A DNA stretch of 64,000 nucleotides from Rehmannia glutinosa (taxonomy: Eukaryota > Streptophyta > Magnoliopsida > Lamiales > Orobanchaceae), in contig JABTTQ020001474.1 in NCBI GenBank assembly GCA_016081115.2, positions 1-64,000 of the forward strand. Reading direction: 5' to 3'. Made by a program: the position numbers and the translations under genes. Of the stretch, positions 21,430-32,817 are shown piece after piece (position 1 is the stretch's first letter; each line of letters opens with the position of its first letter). The notes under the pieces are model-generated. The model was not told the DNA's origin, made no database searches, and was given only the letters and a program-made list of their open reading frames with translations.

Positions 21430-21456
21430 CTAGTATTTCACCCCGTGAGTTGCACG
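21430..21456 (-). mobile_element. Helitron 3' terminus (minus)
   Basis: On the minus strand, a hairpin CGTGCAACTCACG (21456-21444) is followed by CTAG (21433-21430) and T. The arrangement is the same as at 1231-1256. The 5' end was not found. If complete, the element would extend to the right. Confidence 0.5.
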
Positions 21457-23444
21457 TATATTTTTATTTTAATATTATTACTTTATAATATCTATTAACA
21501 TGAAGTGGTATTTATTACTTTATTTTAATAGTAATATTCGTATAAGGTTATTAAAAACAAAAATTTACCTAACAGTTTTATATGTTCAACTATAAACTTA
21601 AATGCCTAATTCAACTCGTAAGGATTTATCCCTCAATTTATGCATGTCTCTAAATTATTGTTTTATAGATCCCTTTCTTTCTCACACACCTCTCTATAAA
21701 TATTTATATATAATTTGTGAGACATGTATTTTTATCTTGTACTTGTACTGTTGAAAAAAATGAATACTTCACATTGTTAATCAAAAATGTAAATTGAGAT
21801 ATTAATCAAAATAATATGGTAGATAAAATCGTGAATAAAATTTAAAATGAACTATTATGTCATTGATATAAACATTAGTAGTATTAACATAAATTTTACA
21901 GCAATATCATAGTAATCCACTAAAAAACTTACGAACATTAACATGATATAACTAAAACACGGTATAGAAATAGTACAATTGATATTAATATTCATTCTTT
22001 GACATTTATTAATAGATGTATGTAAACCTCATGAGTTTTCTCATTTTGATCAACAATGGATTGATGTGAATCGCTCATCAATCAAAAGAAATGATAGAAT
22101 ACACTGGGAAGTTTGACAATTCAAAATATTTTAACTGGGAAATTTATTTTAAAATGTAACATCAATCGATTAATCCTATATAAATGATTATATAATTGCT
22201 TTTACACCAATTTATTTAATGGCATTGGTTGACAATATAATTATTAATTATCATATATTGAGTTAACAATACATTATTCTCGTTACAAAAAATCTTTATG
22301 TTGACTTCCCAAAGCAAGACACTGTCAATTTTGTATAACTCCAAAATATATATATGTCGCTAGATATTGATTATTTCATCTTCCAATATTGATTTACCAA
22401 AGTAAAGCACCGCAATTCTAGATCAAGTTTTCGGAGTTATAGTTAATAAACTATAAAAAATAATAAATACTAATTGATTACATATACCAATTAAGTAATT
22501 ATATGATTGATTTTATAGGAAAATTGTAGTATTGATTGATCATGTCAATTACTTAACGTCAATTTGATTAGTTTTATTAATCTCATATCAAGATATGAAA
22601 GAGATATGTACAGTTTTCAAACAATCAAGTATTTGTTACCATTTTTAGTTTTGTAAATATTTTAATTAGTTGTTTTTCTTAATTAAGGTAATATATTGTT
22701 ATTCAATCATAAACTTATGCACACTTGGAAATAAAAAAACTCTCATTGACAATTATTGTCTTTTTTTTAAGTTAATATATTTTTTCTAAATTAAAAAATC
22801 TTTAATCATAAAATACGATTTCTGAATTTTTGTTAAACTTCTTGTCAATTATCCATTGTAGCATAGTCAAATTCGATTAAAAAAAGTATAAATAGATACT
22901 CTCAATTGTTTTACCAAATGCTTAGTTAAAAATCTTTCAATCAATAGTTGATGGTATCTATTGATTGAATAAATACAATAATAAACAATTATCGTATCTA
23001 TAGTAATGATTACAATCAATAAATTGATTGTATAGGACAATTATAAGATTGATTATAGAATTTTTAAATTTTCAAATCTCAAAAAATATTACAATCATAA
23101 CCGAAAAAATATTAGCCAATAAAATATTTATGTTACTAAAGATTCTTGCCATTGACTTACCAAATCAAAGCACCACTGATTTTGAATAACTCCAAAATAT
23201 GCATTGGTTAGGATAATATTTGGATTGAGATTTGTCCAAATTGTATCTTATTTTATATCTTTTCTTTTTTTATTCTTTTTTATCTGATTGAGTTGCCTTA
23301 GTTATGTCATATATATACTAATTTTATTCGATAGTAATTAGAGTTATTAATTATTCTTAATTAAGCAAATTATTATCAAATTTAACACCACGTTGATTAG
23401 TGGACCAATTAGAAGTTAATTCATTTTTCTAGATTGAACTTAAT
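21457..23444. other. AT-rich non-coding DNA with internal repeats
   Basis: Very AT-rich, no ORF. One sequence word recurs: ttgactt-cc-caaa...actccaaaatat at 22301-22349 and 23152-23200, with a partial third copy at about 22391-22420. It may be the body of the Helitron ending at 21430. Confidence 0.5.
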
Positions 23445-24684
23445 TGTTAGATAAATGTTTTTATCATGATTTTGATGATTTTGTTCAAACACGTTTTTAC
23501 ACCAAAACAATGTTCCTCAATGTTGTCCGAATACTCCCGATCGATTTAAAATATTTTTACTATTTTTTTCGGAGTATTTCTTGAGGTTTATTTTCGATAA
23601 AAATTGGACAACATTTCTGTTTCATGCTCGATCGGTCGCCCTATAGGACAACCCGTACCTGTGTTGAGTTTTGAAATAGAAAAAGGGATGGAGGGAAATT
23701 TGAGGGGGTCGACCAGTATGGGTGACCGGTCGAAAGGCGACCGGTGCCTGGAACTTCCCCTCGAAGGACAGACTTCTCTGTTTCTCATTGCTTGCACCTC
23801 CAACCGTTCAGCATAGGAGGCGACCGGTCGGACCCCCCGTCGATCGGTCCCCCTGTGTATTTTTCGCAGAAATTTCAATTTGAACTTATCTCTGCGCGAC
23901 CGGTCGCACCCTTCTTTTATCAGCAAACTATCCGTTGCGTTTTCAGACAACTTTTCCATAATTTGTGGGATTGATTTCTAGCAGTTATAATCTTGATTTT
24001 AAAAGGTTTCTTTTGCAGAAAATCACTCCCCAAGGAGGAGCCTATGTCTGGAAATCAAGCCAAGACCTCTCCTATAAATAGAGGCTTCATTCAAGCAACA
24101 AGACACAACACAATATACAAGCAAAGAGCATACAAGCAAACACATTCATATCTTGTTGTATTAATTTTAAGTACTTTCACTTGCACACTCTTGAGGTCTA
24201 GGCTTTTGATTCTTGATTACACTTGCACTCAATCTTTGTATTGTTATTATAGAGTTGTAATCTTGAAATTTGTCCATCATCCAAAACAAGGTATCCTTGT
24301 TGTTGTTCTTGTGGTAAGAGCACACTTGGGTGATCTTAGGTGTTGAAGAGTGTGGTACTCTTCATAGGTGTTGAAGGAAGATTGTGGTAATCTCCTTGAA
24401 GGTGTTGTAAGAGGATTGTGGTAATCCTCAAGGTGGTGTTGTATTAATTTTGGTAATTAATAAAATTTCTTTTTCTTTTTCGAAACCCATCCCGGATATA
24501 CTGGGGTGGTAGAGCACGTAGTCCCTAGGTGGGGTGAAGCTCTTTAAATCAACGTGTGTTATTTATTTTCCGCACTTATAGCTTTCATCTTTGATTGATC
24601 ATTCGAAAAAGAGGGCAAAATCTAAAAAACTGGGATAATCTATTCACCCCTCCCTCTAGATTATCATAGCCACTTGGACTAACA
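23445..24684 (+). repeat. 5' LTR of the Copia element
   Basis: Starts TGTTAG and ends CTAACA, an inverted terminal pair. Four or five copies of an ACCGGT/ATCGGT-centred palindrome (GACCGGTCG type) lie at 23629-23906. TATA box CTATAAATAG lies at about 24073-24082, followed by a leader rich in caagcaa/acaca words. Confidence 0.88.
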
Positions 24685-24686
24685 AG

Positions 24687-24699
24687 TGGTATCAGAGCC
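24687..24699 (+). other. Primer-binding site (initiator tRNA-Met)
   Basis: TGGTATCAGAGCC, two bases after the LTR end. This is the usual Copia primer-binding site. Confidence 0.9.
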
Positions 24700-24741
24700 A
24701 AACTCTTTGGCTAGCTCATTCCGAGTAAAGAGGAAAGATCC

Positions 24742-25704
24742 ATGGCTACGAATGAAGCTTATCTCACCACCGGCGCTTCCACCAACAAGTCACCACTATT
24801 CGACGCCAACAACTACGCATTTTGGAAAGACCGTATGGAGTGTTTTCTACAAGGGTGCGGGTTTGACATTTGGAATGTGGTTATTGAAGGAGTTGCTCAA
24901 CCAACCAAGAAATTGGAGGATGGCACCTCGGCTCCTAAACCTTTCAAGGAGTTCGATGAAAATGACAAGAAGGCTTTCTCTCTAAACGGTAAGGCCTTAA
25001 ATATTTTGCATTGCTCTCTTACCGCCACCGAGTATAATCGCATAAGAGGCATAAGGTTGGCACATGAAGTTTGGGAAAAATTGGAGACAATATATAAAGG
25101 GACAAAGAAGGTCAAACAAGCAAGAAAAACCATGCTTGTTAAAGACTTTGAAAACTTCAACATGCATGATGGTGAAAGGATCTCAAAAATGGTGGAAAGG
25201 CTTGACAACATTGTCAATCCTCTTGTGGCCCTCGGTAAAGTCATCTCCGAAGAAGACAAGGTGACTAAGGTATTGAATACACTTCCCGGCTCATGGTCCG
25301 AAAAGGTGACGGCAATCACAGAGGCACAAAATCTTGAGACACTCAAGTTCGACGAGCTCATCGGGAACCTCCTCATCTACGAAGTCTATCTCAAGGAGAG
25401 GAAAAACTCCAAACCATCCATCAATCAATCGGGTATGCAAAATATTCCTAAAGGTCTTGCATCTTCTTCTAATAATGCATACTATGATAACGATGAGGAT
25501 GATGAGGAGACGGCCGCACTCGTTCGTAAATTTGCAAAATTTGTGAATAAAAATAAGGCGAGAAAACCGAGAGACAACTCGTGTTTTAAATGCGAAAAAT
25601 CCGGGCACTTCATAACCGATTGCCCAAAACTCGACGAGGAGGAACAAAAGAAGAATAAGTCTTTTCCGAAAAAGAAGGCTTTAAATGTGGAAGTTAAAAC
25701 TTAG
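24742..25704 (+). CDS. Copia Gag
   Basis: Intact 320-residue ORF from the first good ATG, 43 bases after the PBS. It has an N-terminal NYAFWKDRMECFL region, then a UBN2/retrotransposon gag domain (about residues 60-210: AHEVWEKLETIYKGTKKVKQ, LVKDFENF, LNTLPGSW), an acidic DNDEDDEE patch, and the zinc knuckle CFKCEKSGHFITDC (CCHC) near residue 285. It builds the particle and packages RNA. The TAG at 25702 interrupts what continues in frame (DELLETTDEERETEHG), so the original Gag was longer. Confidence 0.9.
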   Translation: MATNEAYLTTGASTNKSPLFDANNYAFWKDRMECFLQGCGFDIWNVVIEGVAQPTKKLEDGTSAPKPFKEFDENDKKAFSLNGKALNILHCSLTATEYNRIRGIRLAHEVWEKLETIYKGTKKVKQARKTMLVKDFENFNMHDGERISKMVERLDNIVNPLVALGKVISEEDKVTKVLNTLPGSWSEKVTAITEAQNLETLKFDELIGNLLIYEVYLKERKNSKPSINQSGMQNIPKGLASSSNNAYYDNDEDDEETAALVRKFAKFVNKNKARKPRDNSCFKCEKSGHFITDCPKLDEEEQKKNKSFPKKKALNVEVKT

Positions 25705-25755
25705 GATGAGCTACTTGAAACAACCGACGAAGAAAGAGAAACCGAACATGGTTTT

Positions 25756-26395
25756 ATGGCCATAGACGATGAAAATAATGAGGTACGCTCTAACTTTTCT
25801 ACCTCCTCCTTAGTTGATGAATTGCAATGTGATTTTGATGAATTGCAAATTGAATTTCAAAATTTGATTGTTAAATACAAGACTTTGAAAAAGGAGCATA
25901 AAGAGCTTAAAATTGAAAAAGAAAAATTATTTACTTCCTATGAATCTCTTGATAAAGCTCATGCTATTACTCTTACTAGAGTTCATACTCTTGAAACCGA
26001 AAAAGAATCGCTCACCAAAGATCGTGAATGTTTAAAAAAGGATGTGCATCGTTTTAACATAAGCACAGACAAAGTTACAAAAATTTTAGATGCACAAAGA
26101 GGTGAGCATTCCAAATTAGGACTTGGCTATAAACCTTTTCAACTTATTTCTAAGAAAAATGACCAAGGTCCGACTTTTGTTCGTGCTAGTAGTGCCCATG
26201 ATCTTATTTGTTTTTATTATAGTAAAGTTGGTCACTATGTTAGTCATTGTAAATTGAAGAATAATTTTAGCTTTGTTTGGAGACCCAAAGGTCTCAAGGC
26301 TAACCCCCATGAACCCCAAAACTATAGGGTACCTAAAAATAATTCTTTCGTAGGTCATAGGGGCTATAACAACCATGGAGGATTCAAAATGACTC
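25756..26395 (+). pseudogene. Copia Gag-Pol linker, coiled coil and second knuckle
   Basis: In frame with gag after one stop. A long charged heptad region (about 25840-26100: KTLKKEHKELKIEKEKL and similar) predicts a coiled coil. Then comes a damaged zinc knuckle, CFYYSKVGHYVSHC, whose second Cys is Tyr. A one-base shift near 26395 leads into protease. Confidence 0.75.
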
Positions 26396-27682
26396 GTGGA
26401 CAGCGGGTGTTCACGCTATATGACTGGAAAGAGAGAACTTTTTACCAACATCAAGCTCCAAGAAGAGGGTATGGTCATGTTCGGCAATAGCAAAGGAAGA
26501 ATTCTTGGAAATGGAGAAATTGGTAACTCTTCTTTCTCTCTTAGTAATGTTCTTTTAGTAGAAGGGCTTAAGTTTAATTTGATAAGTGTTAGCCAACTTT
26601 GTGATTCAAATTATAATGTTGTTTTCAATAAAGAAAAATGCCTTATTCTTAAAAATGATGAAATTATTTGTGAAGCAAATAGAAAAGACAATCTTTACAA
26701 AATTTGTACTAGTGATTTGGTTAGTCAAAATGTTTCTTATCTTGTCGCCAATAATGATTTAACGAGTTTATGGCATAGGCGACTTGGACATGTTGGATAT
26801 AAGAATTTGAAAATTATTTACAAAAACCAACATTTAAAAGGACTACCCAAATTGAATTTTGAAAATCTTGGCTTATGTGACACTTGTCAAAAGAACAAAT
26901 TACTTAAGAGTAGTTTTAAGCCCAAAAATGAAATTACCACAACCAAGCCTCTACAACTTCTTCATTTAGATTTGTATGGGGATATTGGTATGGCAAGTCT
27001 AAGTGGAAAACATTACACTTTCATTATTGTCGATGATTTTTCTAGATATACTTGGGCTCTTTTTCTTGCAAATAAAAGCGATGCCGTTAATGAGTTTGTT
27101 AAGTTGTGTAGACTTATTGAGAATGAAAAAGAAGATACTATTAAGTCTATTCGAAGTGATCGAGGTGGAGAATTTGATGGTGAATTTAGAGTCTTTTGTG
27201 AAACCAAGGGATATGGACATAATTTTTCGGCTCCAAGGACACCTCAGCAAAATGGAGTAGCCGAGAGGAAGAATAGGACACTTCAAGAGATGAGTCGGTC
27301 CATGCTTAATGAATTCTCATTTCCAAAATATTTTTGGGCCGAAGCCGTAAGTACCGCTTACTATGTCATTAATCGAGTTTATATTCATCCTAAAATGAAT
27401 AAAACTCCATATGAGCTTTGGAAAGGAAGAACTCCAAATATTAGTTATTTCAAGATATTTGGATGTAAGTGTTTTATTTGGAATACTAAAGATCAATTGG
27501 ATAAACTTGATCCTAAGGTCGATGAAGGAATATTTATGGGGTATTCAACGAAGAGCAAAGCATATCGGGTTTACAATAAGACTAGTGGGGTTGTTGAAGA
27601 ATCTATTCATGTAAAATTCAATGAAGCCTCGGGTGTTGAAAGGATACCCAATGATGATAGTGATGAAGAAGATGTTATTTAA
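26396..27682 (+). pseudogene. Copia protease and integrase
   Basis: Protease: DSGCSRYMTG at the start (Asp-Ser-Gly at 26399-26407), then LSNVLLVEGLKFNLISVSQL. Integrase: GAG-pre-integrase zinc domain LWHRRLGHVGYKNL ... LCDTCQ; catalytic core D in HLDLYGD, D in IRSDRGGEF, E in NGVAERKNRTL; then the Copia tail FGCKCFIWNTKDQLDKLDPK and YSTKSKAYRVYN. Ends at TAA 27680, beyond which the frame continues. GTG 26396 is only the first codon after the shift, not a real start. Confidence 0.9.
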
Positions 27683-28903
27683 CCCATTGTTCAAAATGAT
27701 GCTCAAAATGATCAACCTTCTACCTCAAGTGATCAACCATCCACTTCAAATGTTCCTCAAGAAGACAAAGGTGATATTTCAGATCTTCTCGTGGCATTGA
27801 AATCTAAAGGAGATCACCCAAAAGATCTTATTATTGGTGATCCCCTTGATAAAGTGATGACCCGAAGAAAATTTGCCGAGAAAGCTCTTATATCTCAAAA
27901 AGATCCTAAAAATGCTAAGGAGGCTATTGAAGATGAGGATTGGTTTTTGGAAATGTAAGAGGAGTTGAATCAATTTTAAAGAAATGATGTATGAGAATTA
28001 GTACCTTGTCCTCCATCTCAAACGATCATTGGTACAAAATGGGTATTCCGGAACAAACTTGATGAACAAGGCAACATTGTTCGAAACAAGACAAGGTTAG
28101 TAGCTCAAGGGTATTGTCAAGAAGAAGGTATTGATTATGATGAAACTTTTGCACCCGTAGCACGTTTAGAAGCTATTCGCATTTTACTTTCCGATTCTTG
28201 TTTTAAAAATTTCAAGCTTTACCAAATGAATGTTAAATCCGCCTTTTTAAATGGCTTTCTTCAAGAAGAAGTCTATGTAAAACAACCTCCGGGGTTTGAA
28301 AATTTTTCTAGGCCTTATGATGTTTATAAACTTAAAAAGGCCTTGTATGGTTTAAAACAAGCACCCTGTGCATGATATGATAGACTTAGCTCATTTCTTT
28401 TGCAAAATGGTTTTACAAGAGGTAAAGTTGATACTACTCTCTTTGTTTTTGAAAAAGGGCAAGATTGTTTACTTGTGCAAATTTATGTTGATGATATTAT
28501 TTTTGGTGCTACTAATGAATCCTTGTGCAATAAATTTTCTAAGTTGATGCAAGGTGAATTTGAGATGAGCATGATGGGGGGGCTTAATTTCTTCCTTGGA
28601 CTTCAAATTAAGCAATGCCAAGAAGGTATTTATATTTCGCAATCAAAATATACAAAAGAACTTTTGAACAAGTTCGGCATTGAAGAAGGAAAAACCGTCT
28701 CTACCCCTATGGCAACAAATGTCAAAATTGACAAAGATGAGAAAGGCAAGTCCGTGGATGAATCAAAGTATCGATGTATGATTTGTAGTTTACTTTATTT
28801 AACCGCAAGTAGACCGGACATTCTTCATGTCGTATGCCTATGTGCTTATTTTCAAAGCAATCCCAAAGAATCTCATATGAGTGCCGTTAAAAGGATTTTT
28901 TGA
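27683..28903 (+). pseudogene. Copia reverse transcriptase
   Basis: Same frame as integrase, broken only by nonsense codons. Motifs: IIGTKWVFRNKLDEQGNIVR, LVAQGYCQEEGIDYDETFAP, YQMNVKSAFLNG, VYVKQPPGFE, LKKALYGLKQAP (followed by TGA where Trp-Tyr is normal) and catalytic YVDDIIFG (about 28487-28510). Then MMGGLNFFLGLQIKQ, TPMATN and YLTASRPDI. Several stops look like single C-to-T or G-to-A changes, e.g. TGA in GCATGATAT, consistent with methylation-driven decay. Confidence 0.9.
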
Positions 28904-28906
28904 TAT

Positions 28907-29427
28907 TTGAAAGGCACTATTCAATATGGTTTATTTTATCCAAAGAATGAAAATTTTTCTCTTAAAGGTTATAGTGATTCGGACTATGTGGGTAATATTG
29001 ATGATCGTAAAAGTACTTCCGGATCATATCAATTTTTGGGCGATTGCCTAGTTTCTTGGTTTTCAAAGAAACAAAATTGTGTTTCACTTTCAACGGCCGA
29101 AGCCGAATATATTTCCGCGGCTTTTTGTTGTACTCAACCTCTTTGGATGAAACAAACCTTAGCGGATTACAATGTTCCTTAGAAAATGTTCCTATCTTTT
29201 GTGATAATATATCTGCTATAAATATTGCTCAAAACCCGGTTCATCATAACCGTACTAAACATATTGAGATTCGACATTAATTTCTAAGGGATTGTGTTTC
29301 TAAAAGAAAAAATGAGATATCTTTCATACCATCTCAAGATCAATTGGCGGACATTTTTACAAAACCGATATCTTCCGAGACTTTTGCATCTATACGAGCT
29401 CGGTTAGGCATAATGCATATTGAATGA
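28907..29427 (+). pseudogene. Copia RNase H
   Basis: Continues RT after a TGA. Contains GYSDSDYVGNIDDRKSTSG (catalytic Asp), SWFSKKQNCVSLSTAEAEY (catalytic Glu), a frameshift near 29180, then FCDNISAINIAQNP, HIEIRH and the pol terminus LADIFTKPIS, ending at TGA 29425. Confidence 0.88.
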
Positions 29428-29535
29428 GGTTTGCGTTTGCATTTTGCACGTTTTTAAAACTTAGGGGCGAAAAATCGGATTTTTGGTTCAAACTTCGAAT
29501 TTTGGAAAACAGAAAGAAGCAGTGGGCTGACTGGG

Positions 29536-29600
29536 GTGAGGCCAACTGGTCGGCCATCACCTCGACCGGTCGCCCACACCCCCGACTGGTCGCCCACTGC
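29536..29600 (+). promoter_or_regulatory. ACCGGT/ACTGGT motif cluster after pol
   Basis: Three copies of the LTR's own palindrome: AACTGGTCGG, GACCGGTCGCC and GACTGGTCGCCC. They lie 110-175 bases after the pol stop. Further down, 29690-29790 looks like an untranslated leader and ends in a splice-donor-like ATG|GTAAGAAT (29788-29795). A promoter role is inferred. Confidence 0.5.
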
Positions 29601-30370
29601 TAGATTTTGGTTAAAAATAGTTCTGTTTGCAGACTTAGCCATTTTGGCTCATTTTGTCCATTTTTCGCCCCCTTCGCAAATTGCACACAAATTTCACTTC
29701 AAATTTGTTTTATTGCATTCATTTCATATCTTGGACTTAATTAGGCTCGATTGTCATAATCATTGCTCATCTTTACCGATTGAATGGTAAGAATTCTACT
29801 CTCTTTGCTCAATAGGGTTGAACCCTTGAGATTTTGACTTATTTGTAATATTCTTGATGAAAGTTTTGTATGATTGTGATAAGCTTATTAATTATGATGT
29901 ATTGTATGTTGTTTGAACTGATTTGGTGATGAAATTTTTTGGCTTGATTCATTTACAAGGGCCTTATACAACTTCTTCTATTTTTCACGCCCGCAAAGTG
30001 TTCGATAAATTACAGCAAAGAAAATTCAACTTGTACATGACTCTTATGCTTTCAAATGTCTTATATATTTATTGAGATCATGTCTTGACAATCAAACGAG
30101 CTTATGGATACCAAATGATTAATTTTTCCCATTTCAATTTGGAGTTTACACCTATTCTTAAATGATTGATAAATCGACTCTTCGCGCACTTTGATATACA
30201 TGTATGATGTTTTTATGATCCTAACATTCTTTTTGATAATTCCAAAGGAGGAGAAATAGGAAATTGGCTCGTTAGCTCAAACAGTAAATCTTGTGCATAT
30301 ACACTTACTGATTTAATACACATGTTTTTGATGTGCAGGGGATAACTGGTCGATTACTTGACTGATTAAA
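29601..30370 (+). other. Copia post-pol spacer
   Basis: No surviving ORF. A purine-rich tract AAAGGAGGAGAAATAGGAAA begins near 30245, and ACTGGTCGATTAC at 30347-30359 repeats the family motif. The expected 3' LTR does not follow. Confidence 0.6.
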
Positions 30371-32342
30371 ATATTTGTCCTCCGACGTTGTCAAGATTAT
30401 ATCTATTCTTCAGACTTCTCCAAAGGACTTGGTCGAGGACGCAGAATTTGCTATGGTTGGGAATTTTGCGAAGGGATTCTTATGCTCAACTGCGTTCTGG
30501 GTGGGGTTCGCCGTTCGGACGATGGTATGGAAGGGAGTGAAACTCAACAGAATGAAGTCTTTTGGAGCAAGCCGGAGAATATAGCTGCGATTGAGGCGAT
30601 TGAAAGTACATTTCTGAAGAGAGATGAATTTAAGAAATGGTGTGATGAGGCACCAAGCTTCTCTCTTGGCTTGACTCAAGATACCAATGTTGGTAGATGG
30701 GATGACATTCTTGACACGTCTTGGCACTACGAGAAGAGTGTCAACGAGGAGGGACATTTGCGAGATGGTGGTATGGCAAGCATGGAGGATGGGGTATTAT
30801 ATATGTTTACATTACTTATATATTATGATTAATTAGTTTTGCTTTTAAGTATTTTTTAACTCACACTATTGTATGTTTTTTAGGTTTTGGAAATGGATAT
30901 TGGGGGGGCTGTGATGCAAGTGGGGATCGAAAAATCAACCAATGTATGTTTAAATTAGTATAATATTATGTGCATTTAGGGTTGTAATTATGTTTATTTA
31001 GTTCTGTATTATGTTTAGTTAGTTTATATTATGTATAGTTAGTTTTATTTTATGTATAAGTAGTTTTATTTTTATGTATTTTTGGTTTATAGGTGCAAGA
31101 TTCTGAGATCGGTGGTTCCGGGGGGCATGACGCTCCTTTGAGTGAGAAACCAAAGACCGTACGTATTGTTTTCCCTACCTTTTATGATATCCATCATCAA
31201 TGTGTATACGAGTTCATAATTATTCTTATTGGGTTCGTAGGATGTTGAAACGGAGGTTGGTGGCGTGAAACCTAGTGGTTCTGGGGAGGTCAAGGGGCAA
31301 CGCGACATTGGCTTAGAAAGATCTAAGAAGGTTTTTTCCCGAAGAGCTGCTAGGAAGACAAAGAAAAGTGCGATACTGTCTTCGCCTTTTGTGACTAGAC
31401 AGATTGACTTCTCCTCGAAGCCAAATCAAAATGAGAATATGATTGCGAAATGGCTTTTTGAAAATCCTGGGATGGACAAGTAAGGATTCGTTTATCATTC
31501 AACTCATTAGTTTCATTTTTTTTATCTACATTGTAGTTCTTTTTTTTTCCATTTAGAGACGATATTGTATTTAACGCCAGTGACAAGCCTTTGTCGAGGG
31601 AAGTTTTGGAGACAATGCGTCCCGAAGGTTACATTAATGTTTCTATTTTGGACATTTGGGCATGGATGTTGAATGGTATGGAGGGACTAAGGAGTAGCAA
31701 TTCACCGAACAGATTCTTTGCTTCCTGTTTTTTGACGGTATGTTTAGCCTATTTTTATTTTTTTGTTTTCATTTTTCTGCTGTGTTTTCAAGTCTTAAAT
31801 TCCGTGTTTTATTTTTTTATTTTTGTGAATATGTGCTGTAGTTGTTCACGGTCATTAGTCCAGGGGATGACTTAGATGAGAACACTGTGTATCCGTCGTT
31901 TGTGCAAGGACTCGACACAGAGCTTGGTGACCCGAGCTCCGATAAATTGAACAACTTTGACATGGTAAGTACTGGTAATTAATCTCATTGTTTTTTCAAA
32001 TCTTTTTTGTTAATTACCAATACCCTAACGTATAGCGTGTTTCAGTTTTCCTTTTCGATTTGTAAGAGCGAACACATCTTTCTGGTGACCTTTGATGTCA
32101 AGAGGTTTAACTGCCATATTATCGACAACTCGTCTATCGGTGGAAGCAGCCGGGACAAATATGGAGATTTGCCGGACAATTTGGTGAGCTTTTTTTTGTT
32201 CAATCAGTTATGCATGTTGTGTTTTTATCAGTGCTAAATTGTGTTGTTAGGTATTAGAATTTGTACAAGATATGCTTAAACATTTGTCCCGACTGTTATG
32301 TTTATTCAGCATCTATATATGTCTTGGATAGCACTCTATTAT

Positions 32343-32483
32343 GGAATTATGTGTTTTAGTTGTAGAATTATGTGTTTTTAGTTTTGCAATAATGTTTATT
32401 TAGTAATAGCACACTATTTTTTGTCACTTTATGTGAGCATTTATATTTGTTTCAGAATAATGTGCGTTTAGGTATATAATGTG
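32343..32483 (+). repeat. Inverted repeat, left arm
   Basis: Begins GGAATTATGTGTTTTAG and ends TATAATGTG. Its reverse complement, with a few dozen differences, is at 33978-34143. The two arms bracket the last ULP1 exon. Confidence 0.75.
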
Positions 32484-32783
32484 GGGACTACTTTGTAACA
32501 TTGATCTTATCCAAGGATGAAAAATGAATTTTACCAAAAAAGGAGGGACATGCTTGCCCTCAAAATTTCCAAACACCATTGTATGGCAAGAAATCACCTT
32601 AGTTATGCATCCATTTATAGCCAATGTGAAAACTGGAAAAGAAAAACATTGAAACCCAATTAATTCACATTTTTCAGACCATTGCATCCACATATACACA
32701 TTAAAGTACTTTTTTGTGAATTTGAACTTTGAATTGGAAAAGCTGAAGGACTAAACAATAAATTATTTGATATAAGACAGTCA

Positions 32784-32817
32784 CCCCTACCCCCCCGGCC
32801 AACCCCACCCCAACCCC
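32784..32817 (-). other. G-quadruplex-capable tract (minus strand)
   Basis: On the plus strand, six C-runs of two to seven are packed into 34 bases (cccc-ta-ccccccc-gg-cc-aa-cccc-a-cccc-aa-cccc). The minus strand therefore carries G4-G4-G4-G7-G4 separated by short loops, the classic quadruplex pattern. The surroundings are strongly AT-rich. Confidence 0.6.

Larger units (their letters stand above)
23445..30370 (+). mobile_element. Copia retrotransposon lacking its 3' LTR
   Basis: Contains a 5' LTR, an initiator-Met-type PBS, gag, protease, integrase, RT, RNase H and a post-pol spacer with a purine-rich tract (30246-30259). The order protease-integrase-RT defines Copia. No second copy of the LTR start (TGTTAGATAAATG) appears before ULP1-like exons begin near 30.4 kb, so the 3' end has been lost. 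Gag type and the long spacer suggest the SIRE/Maximus lineage, but this is not certain. Confidence 0.9.
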
